The position numbers and the translations under genes are program-made. The notes beneath the pieces were generated by a model. That model did not search any database. It saw nothing but the letters and a program-made list of their open reading frames with translations, and was not told the origin of the DNA. Of a stretch of 51,455 nucleotides of DNA, positions 15,652 through 27,661 are shown piece after piece; position 1 is the first letter of the stretch; every line of letters starts with the position of its first letter. The stretch comes from an uncultured Clostridia bacterium. Lineage in GTDB: Bacteria; Bacillota; Clostridia; Christensenellales; Borkfalkiaceae. The stretch spans positions 1-51,455 of the forward strand of contig CALVWX010000012.1 of the NCBI GenBank assembly GCA_944368215.1. The letters are read 5' to 3'.

Positions 15652-17049
15652 TTATTTGAAATAACCGTCGAGGTCGAAGTATTCGTCGAGATATGCGCGG
15701 GTGTTTAAGCACATCTTTTTGAAGAGCGCGCGGGCCTCGGCCACCATCAGCGTGGAGCACAGCGGCTGGTTGACGAAGGATGCGAAAATTTCGCCCAAGT
15801 CCCTCCTCTTTATGCCCTCGTAGCACGTTTCGATATTGAGGTGGTTGCGCATGACTAAGCTTAAAACGGCGGGCGGCAGCGGAGACGACACGACGGGTTT
15901 TACCGTGTTATCGGCAAAGACGCAGTTGGTTTCGACGATGGCGCCCGCAGGCATCTGCGGCATCTGCCCGCGGTTGGGCATGTTTACGTTTGAAACTATG
16001 CGTCCGCGGCCGAGAATGGCGCCGATTAAGTCGACCGCCTCCTCCGCAGATTTTACTACGGGGAATTTTTTGCGGCCTTCGGCCATTTCAATGCTCTCGG
16101 CGATGCGGTCTGCCTGCTGTTTTTCGCGGAAGTCGACAGAGGTGAGGTTGAACGCCCAGTCCTTGACCGTCTGCCTGTCTTTGAGGTACCACGTGTTGGG
16201 CATGAACTCGGCGAGGTGCCTGTCCCCCGCCGCGCCAAGCGCGCCGTAACGCATGTACAAATCCATCTTCACCTTGTTGCCGTAGGCAAACGGATCGTAC
16301 CTGAAGGCGAAGCGGTCGGCATATTCGTAAAAGCCTTCCTCGAAATACTTGTTGTAAAAGGAAGGTATGAGCGACAACACGTCGATATCGTTGTAGTACG
16401 CGGAAGTTATCCACGTGAAGTGGTTTATGCCGCAGGCGTCGGTGTAAAGGTCGGTGCGCTTTGCATCTATCCCCTTTTCCTCCTTTAAAACGCGGCAGAG
16501 AAATTCCTGAGCGTGGAAAACTTCGTGACAGCACCCGAAGGCCTTTATCTGCGGGAAGACGTCGTAAAGCGTTTTGGTGCAGATGGTCATGGGATTTGTA
16601 AAGTTTATGACCCACGCATTCGGACAGGTGCGCGCGATTGCCCGAGCAAAACCTTCATAGATGGGCACGGTGCGCATGGCGCGCAGCACGCCGCCGGGGC
16701 CGACGGTGTCGCCGACCGACTGGTAAATGCCGTACTCCTCCGGAACGTGAACGTCGCTGCGCATCTCCCTGAAGGTGCCTGGCAGAATGGAAATCACCAC
16801 AAAGTCCGCCCCTTCGAGCGCACCCGCCAGATCTTCGTAAACTACATAGTTAAACTGCGATTTTGTTGCGGGGTCGGCGTTGATATATCCGCCGATGGCC
16901 GCGTTGCGCTTTGCCGCGGGGATATCGATATCGTAGAGAGCTATCTCTCCGCCGAGGCCCTCCGCGCAGGCGAGGTCGGACATGAACACCCTTGCCCATT
17001 GTTTTGAACCGCCGCCGATATAGGCGAGCTTGATTTGCGTTTTCATCAT
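15652..17049 (-). CDS. Glycoside hydrolase family 4 enzyme
   Basis: The 465-residue protein has an N-terminal NAD-binding fold (KLAYIGGGSKQWARVF, about residues 7-22) and the GH4 motifs VINFTNPMT, FGCCHEV and GINHFTW. GH4 enzymes cleave alpha- or beta-glycosides by an oxidation-elimination route that needs NAD+ and a divalent metal bound by the Cys-His pair (CCHE). The CHE motif differs from the CDMP of phospho-glucosidases, so an unphosphorylated substrate such as a uronide or galactoside is more likely; an LplD-like alpha-galacturonidase is one possibility. The start AAGGGG-taacat-ATG is clear. No sugar transporter is adjacent. It is convergent with comF. Confidence 0.88.
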   Translation of the reverse strand: MMKTQIKLAYIGGGSKQWARVFMSDLACAEGLGGEIALYDIDIPAAKRNAAIGGYINADPATKSQFNYVVYEDLAGALEGADFVVISILPGTFREMRSDVHVPEEYGIYQSVGDTVGPGGVLRAMRTVPIYEGFARAIARTCPNAWVINFTNPMTICTKTLYDVFPQIKAFGCCHEVFHAQEFLCRVLKEEKGIDAKRTDLYTDACGINHFTWITSAYYNDIDVLSLIPSFYNKYFEEGFYEYADRFAFRYDPFAYGNKVKMDLYMRYGALGAAGDRHLAEFMPNTWYLKDRQTVKDWAFNLTSVDFREKQQADRIAESIEMAEGRKKFPVVKSAEEAVDLIGAILGRGRIVSNVNMPNRGQMPQMPAGAIVETNCVFADNTVKPVVSSPLPPAVLSLVMRNHLNIETCYEGIKRRDLGEIFASFVNQPLCSTLMVAEARALFKKMCLNTRAYLDEYFDLDGYFK

Positions 17050-17071
17050 ATGTTACCCCTTAAAAAAATTT

Positions 17072-21348
<4,277 letters not shown>

Positions 21349-21382
21349 TGTTTTATCTTTTAAGGTATATTTCTACCCGCAC

Positions 21383-21411
21383 ATTATACCACAACGGCGG
21401 ACGTTTGACAA
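21383..21411 (-). promoter_or_regulatory. Promoter of pcrA-ligA
   Basis: On the reverse strand TTGTCA (21406-21411) and TATAAT (21383-21388) are 17 bases apart, with a 34-base untranslated leader to the ATG. Confidence 0.8.
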
Positions 21412-21415
21412 CAGC

Positions 21416-21793
21416 TTAAACGCCCCTTTCCTTTTCGGCGCGGTACTTTTCGAGCGCGGCGAGATATTTTGCCGAAAGCTCGAGATTATACCTCTGCTTC
21501 TCCTCGTAAGAAAGGGTTGAATAATACTTTTCGTCCGTCAGCCTGCCTATCGCGTCGGAGACTTCGCCGCAGGTGTCGAGGAGCTGTTTTACGCGCAGAT
21601 AGAATTCGTCCGGCTTTTCGCCGCGGATATCCGAGCGCACTTTGTAGTATATGCCCGACTTGACCTTGCCTTCGTTGAGACCCATGCTCTTAGCCATTGC
21701 CGCCGTCCTGTCGGCGTTTTCCTTGCATTTTTTCCAATAGTCAGTTTTAAGCCGCCGCTTTGCGCGGCGGGCGACCGATTTTAAATCTTCCAT
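21416..21793 (-). CDS. Hypothetical basic helical protein
   Basis: The 125-residue product is highly charged and predicted mostly helical, with a basic N-terminus (SVARRAKRRLKTDYWKKCKE) and no membrane segment. I do not recognise its family. GGGGGTAAA precedes the ATG directly. It lies between rpsU and pcrA on the same strand, and its 3' end overlaps the -35 box of the pcrA promoter. Codon use is like the neighbours, so it is probably real. Confidence 0.6.
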   Translation of the reverse strand: MEDLKSVARRAKRRLKTDYWKKCKENADRTAAMAKSMGLNEGKVKSGIYYKVRSDIRGEKPDEFYLRVKQLLDTCGEVSDAIGRLTDEKYYSTLSYEEKQRYNLELSAKYLAALEKYRAEKERGV

Positions 21794-21824
21794 TTTACCC
21801 CCTGATTCGACAAAAATGATAAAT

Positions 21825-21870
21825 AAAAAATCCTACCGAATTTCTTTGGTAATTCAGCAGGATTTTATTT
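21825..21870 (-). terminator. Terminator of rpsU
   Basis: AATCCT (21829-21834) pairs with AGGATT (21859-21864), with an inner CGAATT/AATTC stem. The reverse strand then runs into a T-rich tract (A-rich at 21821-21830). Confidence 0.7.
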
Positions 21871-21876
21871 TTTAAT

Positions 21877-22053
21877 TTAGTTGCGGCTGCGCTTTCTTGC
21901 AGCTTCGCTCTTCTTGCGTCTCTTTACGGAAGGAGATTCGTAAAACTCTTTCTTTCTGAGATCGCCGATGATGCCGTCGCGCGAGCACTTTCTCTTGAAT
22001 CTTCTGAGCGCGCTTTCGACCGATTCGTTTTCGCCTACTCTGATAGTGGACAT
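21877..22053 (-). CDS. rpsU: 30S ribosomal protein S21
   Basis: The 58-residue basic protein begins [23 protein letters not shown] in two conserved pieces ([14 protein letters not shown] and [14 protein letters not shown]) and ends in an arginine/lysine-rich tail, as S21 does. It binds the small-subunit platform. I choose ATG 22053 because family members start there; a GTG nine bases earlier sits too close to GGAGGG. Its promoter is at 22103-22131 and a terminator follows, so it is a single-gene unit. Confidence 0.95.
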   Translation of the reverse strand: MSTIRVGENESVESALRRFKRKCSRDGIIGDLRKKEFYESPSVKRRKKSEAARKRSRN

Positions 22054-22102
22054 ACCTTTCACAACCCTCCTTCGCCTACGCAGTTATTTTCAATACCTGT
22101 TT

Positions 22103-22131
22103 ATTATACAAAACCGCGCCCCCAAAGTCAA
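22103..22131 (-). promoter_or_regulatory. Promoter of rpsU
   Basis: TTGACT (22126-22131) and TATAAT (22103-22108) on the reverse strand are 17 bases apart. Confidence 0.8.
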
Positions 22132-22223
22132 CTTTTTGCGCGCAGGTTTTAATCAAATTTTTATCACCTGTTGCAATCTGCGTTACTCCTACATTTCCGC
22201 CGCGCACCCACATCCACAAAAAA

Positions 22224-23096
22224 TCAGACAAGGCCTGCGGCTATCATAATGCCGTTTACGGCTATGCCGACGAGCACGGAGATGACATACAAAGTAACAA
22301 TGAGCAGGAGGTTGCGCTTTATCTTTTTGGTATTCTTCAGCAATACGACAAAACCTAAACCCGCATTACAGCACAGCCCCGCCACCATGCTGCCGAAGAG
22401 AATTCCGCCTTCGCAGAATGTCTGCGCGATGACGGCGGACGAGGCGCAGTTGGGGATGAGGCCGATTGCCGCGGTTATGAGCGGTTCGACATACGGCCCG
22501 CCGACCATGGCGGAGATTATGGCGTTCTCGTTATATTCAAAAATGTAGCCGAAAATCAATGTGACGATGAATATATACAGCGCGATTTTGAGCGAATGCA
22601 GAAGGGGCGCGACGAAATACACGCGAACATTGCTTTTGCCTTCGTGCTCGCGCCCGCAGGAATAAGCGTGGATATCATCGCGGTCGTCCGGCTCGGGCTG
22701 AGCGAGCTGTTCGTTGCGCAGAATAAAGTTTACGGCGTAGCCGACAATGAGCCCGACGAGCACCTTTACCGCAATGAGGGGTGCAACGGCGATTGCGCCC
22801 GAAGGGTTGGTTATTAAAATTATCAGCGCTTCGTCGCTGGTGGCGAGGAAAACGGCCAGCAGCGTGCCCGTGCGGATATAACCCTTGTCGTAAAGCTTTG
22901 CGGCCATCACCGAAAATCCGCACTGCGGCACTATGCCCGTGACCGTACCGATGAGCGGCGCGAGCTTGCCCTGAAGCAGGCGGTGGTTTTGGGTGAACGA
23001 CGTTTTATGGTCTAAAAACTCGATGAGAATATATATTATGAGTATAAACGGGAACACCTTTAAGGTGTCTAAAAGAGAATCTAAAAAAACTTCCAT
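22224..23096 (-). CDS. ArsP_2-type permease, putative metal or arsenic exporter
   Basis: The product has about 290 residues and eight to ten membrane segments in two halves joined by a hydrophilic linker (about residues 125-155). Two matching motifs, GIVPQCGFSVMAAKLY and GLIPNCASSAVIAQTF, lie in opposite halves, which is characteristic of the PF11449 family annotated as putative manganese or arsenic efflux protein. A histidine/cysteine-containing linker (HAYSCGREHEG) might bind metal. The start is uncertain: I prefer 23096 (MEVFLDS); an in-frame start at 23132 would add 12 basic residues translated from a GCCCGCC/GGCGGGC hairpin. No manganese riboswitch is seen upstream. Confidence 0.82.
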   Translation of the reverse strand: MEVFLDSLLDTLKVFPFILIIYILIEFLDHKTSFTQNHRLLQGKLAPLIGTVTGIVPQCGFSVMAAKLYDKGYIRTGTLLAVFLATSDEALIILITNPSGAIAVAPLIAVKVLVGLIVGYAVNFILRNEQLAQPEPDDRDDIHAYSCGREHEGKSNVRVYFVAPLLHSLKIALYIFIVTLIFGYIFEYNENAIISAMVGGPYVEPLITAAIGLIPNCASSAVIAQTFCEGGILFGSMVAGLCCNAGLGFVVLLKNTKKIKRNLLLIVTLYVISVLVGIAVNGIMIAAGLV

Positions 23097-23212
23097 GAAC
23101 AAATTCCGCCCGCGAAGGCGGGCCGCCACCAAGTCCGCATTTTAAGCAGTAGGGGCAAAAATACTTCCCTCTGAAATTTTATTGCTTTCCCCGCCGAGAG
23201 AGGGCGGAAATT

Positions 23213-23243
23213 GCAAATTAACGCTCCCGCAGACGGGAGCGTT
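23213..23243 (-). terminator. Terminator of the MalK-like gene
   Basis: AACGCTCCCG (23220-23229) pairs with CGGGAGCGTT (23234-23243). On the reverse strand a TAATTT tract follows. Confidence 0.75.
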
Positions 23244-23256
23244 CTTCAAGTAAAAA

Positions 23257-24477
23257 TTATCTCTTCTTTTTGGACTTGGCTTCGGGCTGGGGTTTGAGCG
23301 ATTTTTTGAGCCCCTCCTCTTCCTCGTAAGCCATGGGCTTTACGTCGGCGTCGGCATAACCGGTCGCCGCATAGCCTTCGTCGCGCTTTAAAAGGGTTAT
23401 GCGCGTCTGTCCGTCGAAAATGTAGATATGTTCGCCGTCGGGCATGAGCGAAACCTGCGCGCCCTTCTGGGTATTTTCGGGCGCGAGCGCGAGGAAGGAC
23501 ACGCCCTTATTTACTTCACACTCGGCGTAAAGCTTGCCGTCGGCCTCCTCGGTCGCGGCGACGGTCGCCGAAAGACCTTCGCCCCACTTTATATCTTCGG
23601 GGCGGACGCCTATTATAACCTTTCTGCCCGTGCCCACATAAGCTTCCTTATCTTCTATCCTCGCGGCGACGGAAGGAGCTATTTTAATTTTAACCCCCTT
23701 ATATGCCGCGACGAGCGTGCCGTCCTCTTCTTCCAGCGTTGCACCGTTCAAAAGATTTATGGAAGGCGAACCGATGAGAAGCGCCACATATGCGTTGGCG
23801 GGATAATCGTACAGGTTTGCGGGCGCATCTATCTGCTGAACGACGCCTTCGCGCAGAACTATGACGCGGGTAGCCATGGAGAGGGCTTCGTTGACGTTCT
23901 TCGTAGCATAGATGAAAGTACCCTCCATGCGCGCCTGAAGATTGACGATGACGTTGCGCATCTGCGCCTTTAAATTGTCGTCGAGGCCGGCGATAGGGTC
24001 GTCGAGGAGATAGAGTTTGGGCTCCCTTGCGATTGCCCTGCCGAGAGCGACGCGCTGGCGCTGGGCGGCGGTGAGCGTTTTTGGCTTACGCGTGAGCACG
24101 TCGGAGAGATTGAGAATTTCCGCGGCGGCTTTGACGCGCGCTTCGATTGCGGCCTGGGGCGCCTTGCGCATTCTGAGGCCGTAGGCCATGTTCTCGTACA
24201 CGTTTATTGATGGATAGAGAGTGTCGTTGCGGAAAATCATCGCCACGTCCCTGTCCTTGGGGGGAACATCGGATACATCCTTCCCGTCGATATATATATT
24301 GCCCGAAGTGACCTCTTCCAGCCCCGCGATAACGCGGAGAAGGGTCGTTTTGCCGCTCTTTTCGGCGCCGACCACGGCCACGAACTCCTTGTCGGACAGT
24401 TCCAGATTTACTTTGCACAGCGCGAGCGCGCCCGAAGGATAAAGTTTGCTAACGTCCTTCAAAACCAAACTTGCCAT
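23257..24477 (-). CDS. MalK/UgpC-like ABC protein with degenerate catalytic motifs
   Basis: The 406-residue protein aligns over its length with carbohydrate-importer ATPases of the MalK/MsmX type, including the C-terminal MOBE/TOBE region (VIIGVRPEDIKWGE). Walker A is kept (GAEKSGKT, 37-44). Almost every other catalytic position is altered: Q-loop FQN is FRN (R83), signature LSGGQ is LTAAQ (135-139), Walker B LLDEP is LLDDP (D160), and the switch histidine THD is TKN (K193). It may bind ATP but is unlikely to hydrolyse it well. No permease or binding protein is adjacent. A long lysine-rich tail (380-406) is unusual. Likely a pseudo-ATPase regulator or a strongly diverged multitask subunit. 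Confidence 0.85.
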   Translation of the reverse strand: MASLVLKDVSKLYPSGALALCKVNLELSDKEFVAVVGAEKSGKTTLLRVIAGLEEVTSGNIYIDGKDVSDVPPKDRDVAMIFRNDTLYPSINVYENMAYGLRMRKAPQAAIEARVKAAAEILNLSDVLTRKPKTLTAAQRQRVALGRAIAREPKLYLLDDPIAGLDDNLKAQMRNVIVNLQARMEGTFIYATKNVNEALSMATRVIVLREGVVQQIDAPANLYDYPANAYVALLIGSPSINLLNGATLEEEDGTLVAAYKGVKIKIAPSVAARIEDKEAYVGTGRKVIIGVRPEDIKWGEGLSATVAATEEADGKLYAECEVNKGVSFLALAPENTQKGAQVSLMPDGEHIYIFDGQTRITLLKRDEGYAATGYADADVKPMAYEEEEGLKKSLKPQPEAKSKKKR

Positions 24478-24605
24478 TTATTTGCTCCGTTTTTTATATG
24501 CTGATATGCTGTGCTTAAACACCATACCATTATAATAATAACACACAGGGCGCGCTTTTACAAAAGCCTTTGGGGGCTATTTTGTAAATTTTCATAATTT
24601 TTTTC

Positions 24606-24634
24606 TTGAAAAAAGGCGCGCGCGGTGGTAAAGT
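24606..24634 (+). promoter_or_regulatory. Promoter of queH, predicting a near-leaderless mRNA
   Basis: TTGAAA (24606-24611) and TAAAGT (24629-24634) are 17 bases apart. The ATG follows after eight bases, leaving a leader of about two bases and no ribosome site. Confidence 0.65.
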
Positions 24635-24642
24635 AGTTATAT

Positions 24643-25248
24643 ATGAACGCTACAGACTACAACAAAAAAATGTATGAAGAGATTGAAAAGGGCGGCGCGA
24701 AGGGCAAAAAACTGCTGCTGCACGCATGCTGCGCCCCCTGTTCTTCGGCATGCCTTGAAAGGCTTTTGGGGCTCATGGACGTGACCGTGCTCTTTTATAA
24801 TCCCAACATAGAGACGGGCGAATATTTAAAGCGCAAAGAGGAACTTCTGCGCTTTATTGCCGAGACGGGATGGGCGAAGTTTTTGGACCGCGACCACCAA
24901 AAAGAGGCCTACTATGCCGCAGTGAATGGCCTTGAAGGCGAGAGGGAAGGCGGCGCGAGGTGCACCGAGTGTTTTAAACTGCGCCTCAGTTTCACCGCCC
25001 GCACGGCGGCAGAAAACGGGTTTGATTACTGCGCTACCACCCTCACCGTCAGCCCCCTGAAGAATGCCGCACTTATAAATTCCATAGGTGAAGCCGCCGC
25101 GCAAAGCTGCGGCGTAAAGTGGCTGCCGAGCGACTTTAAAAAGGCAAACGGGTATTTAAGGAGCTGTCAGCTTTCGCAAGAGCACGGTTTATACAGGCAG
25201 AATTTTTGCGGGTGCGTATTTTCAAGAGAATACATTAAAGGTATTTAA
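24643..25248 (+). CDS. queH: Epoxyqueuosine reductase QueH
   Basis: The 201-residue protein shows the QueH (DUF208) cysteine set: HACCAPCSSACL at about residues 27-38, ARCTECFKLRL at about 105, and the C-terminal RQNFCGCVFS. The motifs TLTVSPLKN and GVKWLPSDFKK are also family markers. It reduces epoxyqueuosine to queuosine at tRNA position 34 using an iron-sulfur cluster. Length is typical. The gene stands alone, with an upstream promoter that leaves almost no leader and no Shine-Dalgarno site. Confidence 0.95.
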   Translation: MNATDYNKKMYEEIEKGGAKGKKLLLHACCAPCSSACLERLLGLMDVTVLFYNPNIETGEYLKRKEELLRFIAETGWAKFLDRDHQKEAYYAAVNGLEGEREGGARCTECFKLRLSFTARTAAENGFDYCATTLTVSPLKNAALINSIGEAAAQSCGVKWLPSDFKKANGYLRSCQLSQEHGLYRQNFCGCVFSREYIKGI

Positions 25249-25262
25249 TTTTTTTCCGCTAT

Positions 25263-25489
25263 TGTCATCTTGAGCGTTGAGCAAGGTTTTCTCAAAACGG
25301 TATAGTATACCGTTTTGCCTTGCGAAATGAGCGAGGGCACAAGAAAGCCCGAGCGGTGACCGAGGCGGTAGTATATCCTTACTGCCGCCGAGAAAGCCGC
25401 AGGCGGAGTCAAAAGATCTTGCTTGGTGTCTGCCCCCGCAAGATACATTCGACTGCGCAGGGTTTCACCCTGCTTCGCTCAGTATGACA
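25263..25489. mobile_element. MITE-like element with TGTCAT terminal inverted repeats
   Basis: TGTCATCTTGAGCG (25263-25276) is matched at 12 of 14 positions by the reverse complement of 25476-25489. A related element with the same ends and the shared inner words CCGCAGGCG and TTCGACTGCGC lies at 49242-49414. It encodes no protein. This copy is longer because module X is nested in it. Confidence 0.6.
25284..25398. repeat. Structured module X, copy 2
   Basis: Hairpin 1 is AAAACGGTATA (25294-25304) with TATACCGTTTT (25306-25316). The last hairpin is GGCGGTAGT (25364-25372) with ACTGCCGCC (25381-25389), perfect with one G-U pair. The linking segments GCCTTGCGA, TGAGCGAGGGC, AAGAAAGCCCGA and CGGTGACCGAG match copy 1 closely. 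Confidence 0.7.
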
Positions 25490-25545
25490 CATAAGGAATT
25501 ATTTGAAATGCACGCTTTCTTAAACACCTTATTTTCCAAAGGCTC

Positions 25546-25574
25546 TTGATAAAAACTCTTTTATATGATATAAT
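25546..25574 (+). promoter_or_regulatory. Promoter of the carbamoyltransferase gene
   Basis: TTGATA (25546-25551) and TATAAT (25569-25574) are 17 bases apart. The leader to the ATG is about 46 bases and contains AAGGAAAAGG as ribosome site. Confidence 0.8.
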
Positions 25575-25626
25575 ATTTTCAGCGGAGAATTTAATGCCCG
25601 CAACTACGATAAGGAAAAGGTAGATT

Positions 25627-26565
25627 ATGGATATAAACCGCTATTCGCCCAGATACGGCGTGACCTACAAACACATGACCAAACTCGCCGACTTTTCGAC
25701 CGAGGAAATTTTTGAATTTCTGTATGCGACAAGAGCCATGAAGGACAAATTCATCGCGCACGAGGATACAAAAATTTTCAGCGACATAACGCTCGCTCTG
25801 CTGTTCGGCGACACTTCGCTGCGCACGCGCTCAGCTCTGGAGATAGGCATACACCAGCTGGGCGGCAACTGCATCAACCTGCCATACAGCGAACGCGACA
25901 TGCGCGCGGGCGAAAACATAAAGGACATTGTAACCGTTCTGGCACGCTTCGGCGTGGGCGCTCTGGTTACGCGCGGCATAAAACAGCGCGAGCTGGACGA
26001 TTACGTCTCCGTTTCGCCCATTCCCATAATAAATTCGACCAACGACGATTTCGACCCCATTCAGACGGTGTGCGACCTGTTCACCATATGGGAAACAAAA
26101 AGGAGGCTTGAAGGGCTTAAAATCGCCTATATAGGCAAGGGCTCGCACGTGGCTTCCTCCCTTATAATGGGCGCGATTAAGTGCAGCATGGAAGTTGCCG
26201 TGGCTACCCCCACCGAGTTCAGGATAAAGCGCGAACATATCCTGCGCGCCGAACAGTACGGCACGATAACGCTGACGGACGACCCCTACTACGCCGCCAA
26301 GGACGCAGATATAATCTACACCGACAGCTACCGCTACCACAGCAAGCCTTCGGACGAAGAAATGCACATAATGGCGCCGTATAAGGTGAATAACTCGCTC
26401 ATGTCCACGGCCAAACCCGACGCCATATTCATGCACCCCCTGCCCGCCTCCCGCGGGGTGGAAGTTACGGCCGACATTATAGACGGAAAACACTCCGTGG
26501 TAATGGAACAGGCAGAAAACAAACTGCACTCGATAAAGGGAATACTGGCGCTGCTTATTGATTAA
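25627..26565 (+). CDS. Carbamoyltransferase related to OTCase, with altered motifs
   Basis: The 312-residue protein has the two-domain aspartate/ornithine carbamoyltransferase fold. The carbamoyl-phosphate loop is SLRTR (64-68) instead of STRTR, followed by ALEIGIHQLGG. The usual HPxQ is DPIQ (143-146), so the catalytic histidine is an aspartate. HCLP of OTCases is HPLP (270-273), and the ornithine-binding SMG region reads YTDSYRYHSKPS. The end, HSVVMEQAENKLHSIKGIL, is OTCase-like. It probably transfers a carbamoyl group to an unidentified amine. No arginine or pyrimidine gene is nearby. The stop codon lies inside a structured repeat. Confidence 0.8.
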   Translation: MDINRYSPRYGVTYKHMTKLADFSTEEIFEFLYATRAMKDKFIAHEDTKIFSDITLALLFGDTSLRTRSALEIGIHQLGGNCINLPYSERDMRAGENIKDIVTVLARFGVGALVTRGIKQRELDDYVSVSPIPIINSTNDDFDPIQTVCDLFTIWETKRRLEGLKIAYIGKGSHVASSLIMGAIKCSMEVAVATPTEFRIKREHILRAEQYGTITLTDDPYYAAKDADIIYTDSYRYHSKPSDEEMHIMAPYKVNNSLMSTAKPDAIFMHPLPASRGVEVTADIIDGKHSVVMEQAENKLHSIKGILALLID

Positions 26566-26740
26566 CGCAAGTTGTGCATAAGAGGATATGCACCAACTTG
26601 CCGTTAGTTGCGGGGCCAGCCCCGCTTGCCGCGACCCTAAATAGCCCTACATTTATATAGTCGCGGCAATTCACCCCGGTGAGCCGAAAGGGTTCGCAAA
26701 TTGAGGCCTTTGAGCCGAAAGTGTCATTTCGGCTCAAAAC
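26563..26740. repeat. Structured multi-hairpin element, uninterrupted copy
   Basis: Starting at the stop codon of the carbamoyltransferase, this element has ACGCAAGTTG, a TGCATA/TATGCA hairpin, AACTTGCCGTTA, a GCGGGGC/GCCCCGC hairpin, GCCGCGAC/GTCGCGGC around the conserved CCCTACATTT, GGGTTCGCAAATTG, and GAGCCGAAA/TTTCGGCTC. The copy at 1054-1350 has the same layout with different but complementary arms. The remainder of the gap up to 26810 shows only a fragment (TCGCGCAAAGCTG) of the repeat at 28501. Confidence 0.75.
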
Positions 26741-26810
26741 ATAATTTATTTAAAATCGCGCAAAGCTGTAGCATTCACGCGAAAAAAGGCGAAGTTTACC
26801 CCGACGACGC

Positions 26811-26856
26811 GCGGCGGGCGCAACCAAACAGGTTGCGCCCGCCGCTTTAATTTATT
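26811..26856 (+). terminator. Terminator between convergent genes
   Basis: A perfect 15-bp stem GCGGCGGGCGCAACC (26811-26825) / GGTTGCGCCCGCCGC (26831-26845) is followed by TTTAATTTATTT on the forward strand. Confidence 0.8.
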
Positions 26857-27661
26857 TATCGCCGTGTTTTAAATCGATTACCACCACTTCCGGGCGGTTA
26901 TTTATGCGCAGAGGGAATTCAGAATTGCCCAGCCCGCGCGAGATTACCATGTGCGTAGACCCCAATATATGCTCGCCCGAAGTCAGCTCAGGGAGCAGCC
27001 CCTGACCGGGAGCGTACACTCCCTGATCGGTGAAGGGAAAGCGCCATTGCCCGCCGTGGGCGTGACCGCTTAAAACGAGGTCGTACCCCGCCCTTGCGTA
27101 CCGCCTTAAAAACTGCGGCTCGTGCGCGAGGAGGATTTTATAAGTGTCGAAATCGGGGGTGATTTCAAAAATTTTATTGTTTTTAAGATGCGCGCAGCCG
27201 AGCCCTACAAGCGCGACGCCGTGCGTCATGACATATTCGTTTTCAAGCACTATCGCGCCCGCGTCCGCCAGTTTTTTGGAAAATTCGCGGTAGTTTTTAT
27301 AGCGCATTTCATGGTTGCCCGAAACATAATAAAAAGGCGCGACCTTTGCGAGCTGTTCGACGAGCTCGATGGCCGCATCCTCCCCCGGTTTGCGGTAGAG
27401 GTGAATTATGTCGCCCGTGAAGACAATAATATCGGGTTTCAGCTTTACGACAGTCTTTACGAGGCGGCAATTTTTTTTGCCGAAGCGCTTTGCGTGCAGG
27501 TCGGAAAGCTGGACAATCCTGAAGGGCAAAGTAATTTTGGAACTATCGATTTCGTACTTGCTTACACCTAATTTGCTGTTGGAATACCAGCAGAAGAATA
27601 CTATCGCCGCCGCCGCGCCTATGCAGGCGGCTATTGTTATTGCAATGCCGGCGGGACTCAT
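26852..27661 (-). CDS. Membrane-anchored metallophosphoesterase (YkuE-like)
   Basis: The 269-residue protein has one N-terminal membrane anchor (about 5-25) and a calcineurin-like domain with QLSDLHAKRFG, FTGDIIH, SGNHEMRY and GHAHGGQWRFP. These supply the aspartates, histidines and asparagine for two metal ions. It probably hydrolyses a phosphoester outside the membrane; YkuE relatives act on lipids or UDP-sugars, but the substrate cannot be read here. Its ATG overlaps the trmB stop codon by four bases, so the two are co-translated. Confidence 0.9.
   Translation of the reverse strand: MSPAGIAITIAACIGAAAAIVFFCWYSNSKLGVSKYEIDSSKITLPFRIVQLSDLHAKRFGKKNCRLVKTVVKLKPDIIVFTGDIIHLYRKPGEDAAIELVEQLAKVAPFYYVSGNHEMRYKNYREFSKKLADAGAIVLENEYVMTHGVALVGLGCAHLKNNKIFEITPDFDTYKILLAHEPQFLRRYARAGYDLVLSGHAHGGQWRFPFTDQGVYAPGQGLLPELTSGEHILGSTHMVISRGLGNSEFPLRINNRPEVVVIDLKHGDK

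Larger units (their letters stand above)
25249..25626. repeat. Intergenic region with a TIR element, module X and a promoter
   Basis: This 378-base gap holds no gene. Positions 25263-25489 form an element with imperfect 14-bp terminal inverted repeats (TGTCATCTTGAGCG and CGCTCAGTATGACA). Module X (25284-25398) is nested inside. A promoter for the carbamoyltransferase follows at 25546-25574. Confidence 0.75.

Noticed and set aside
23097-23250. Manganese (yybP-ykoY) riboswitch upstream of the ArsP_2-type gene
   Set aside because: The conserved GGGGAGUAG and CUACCCG elements of that class are not seen; only simple hairpins are present.
25263-25489. CRISPR array
   Set aside because: Repeats are hairpins that occur singly in different places; no regularly spaced direct repeats with spacers occur in the window.
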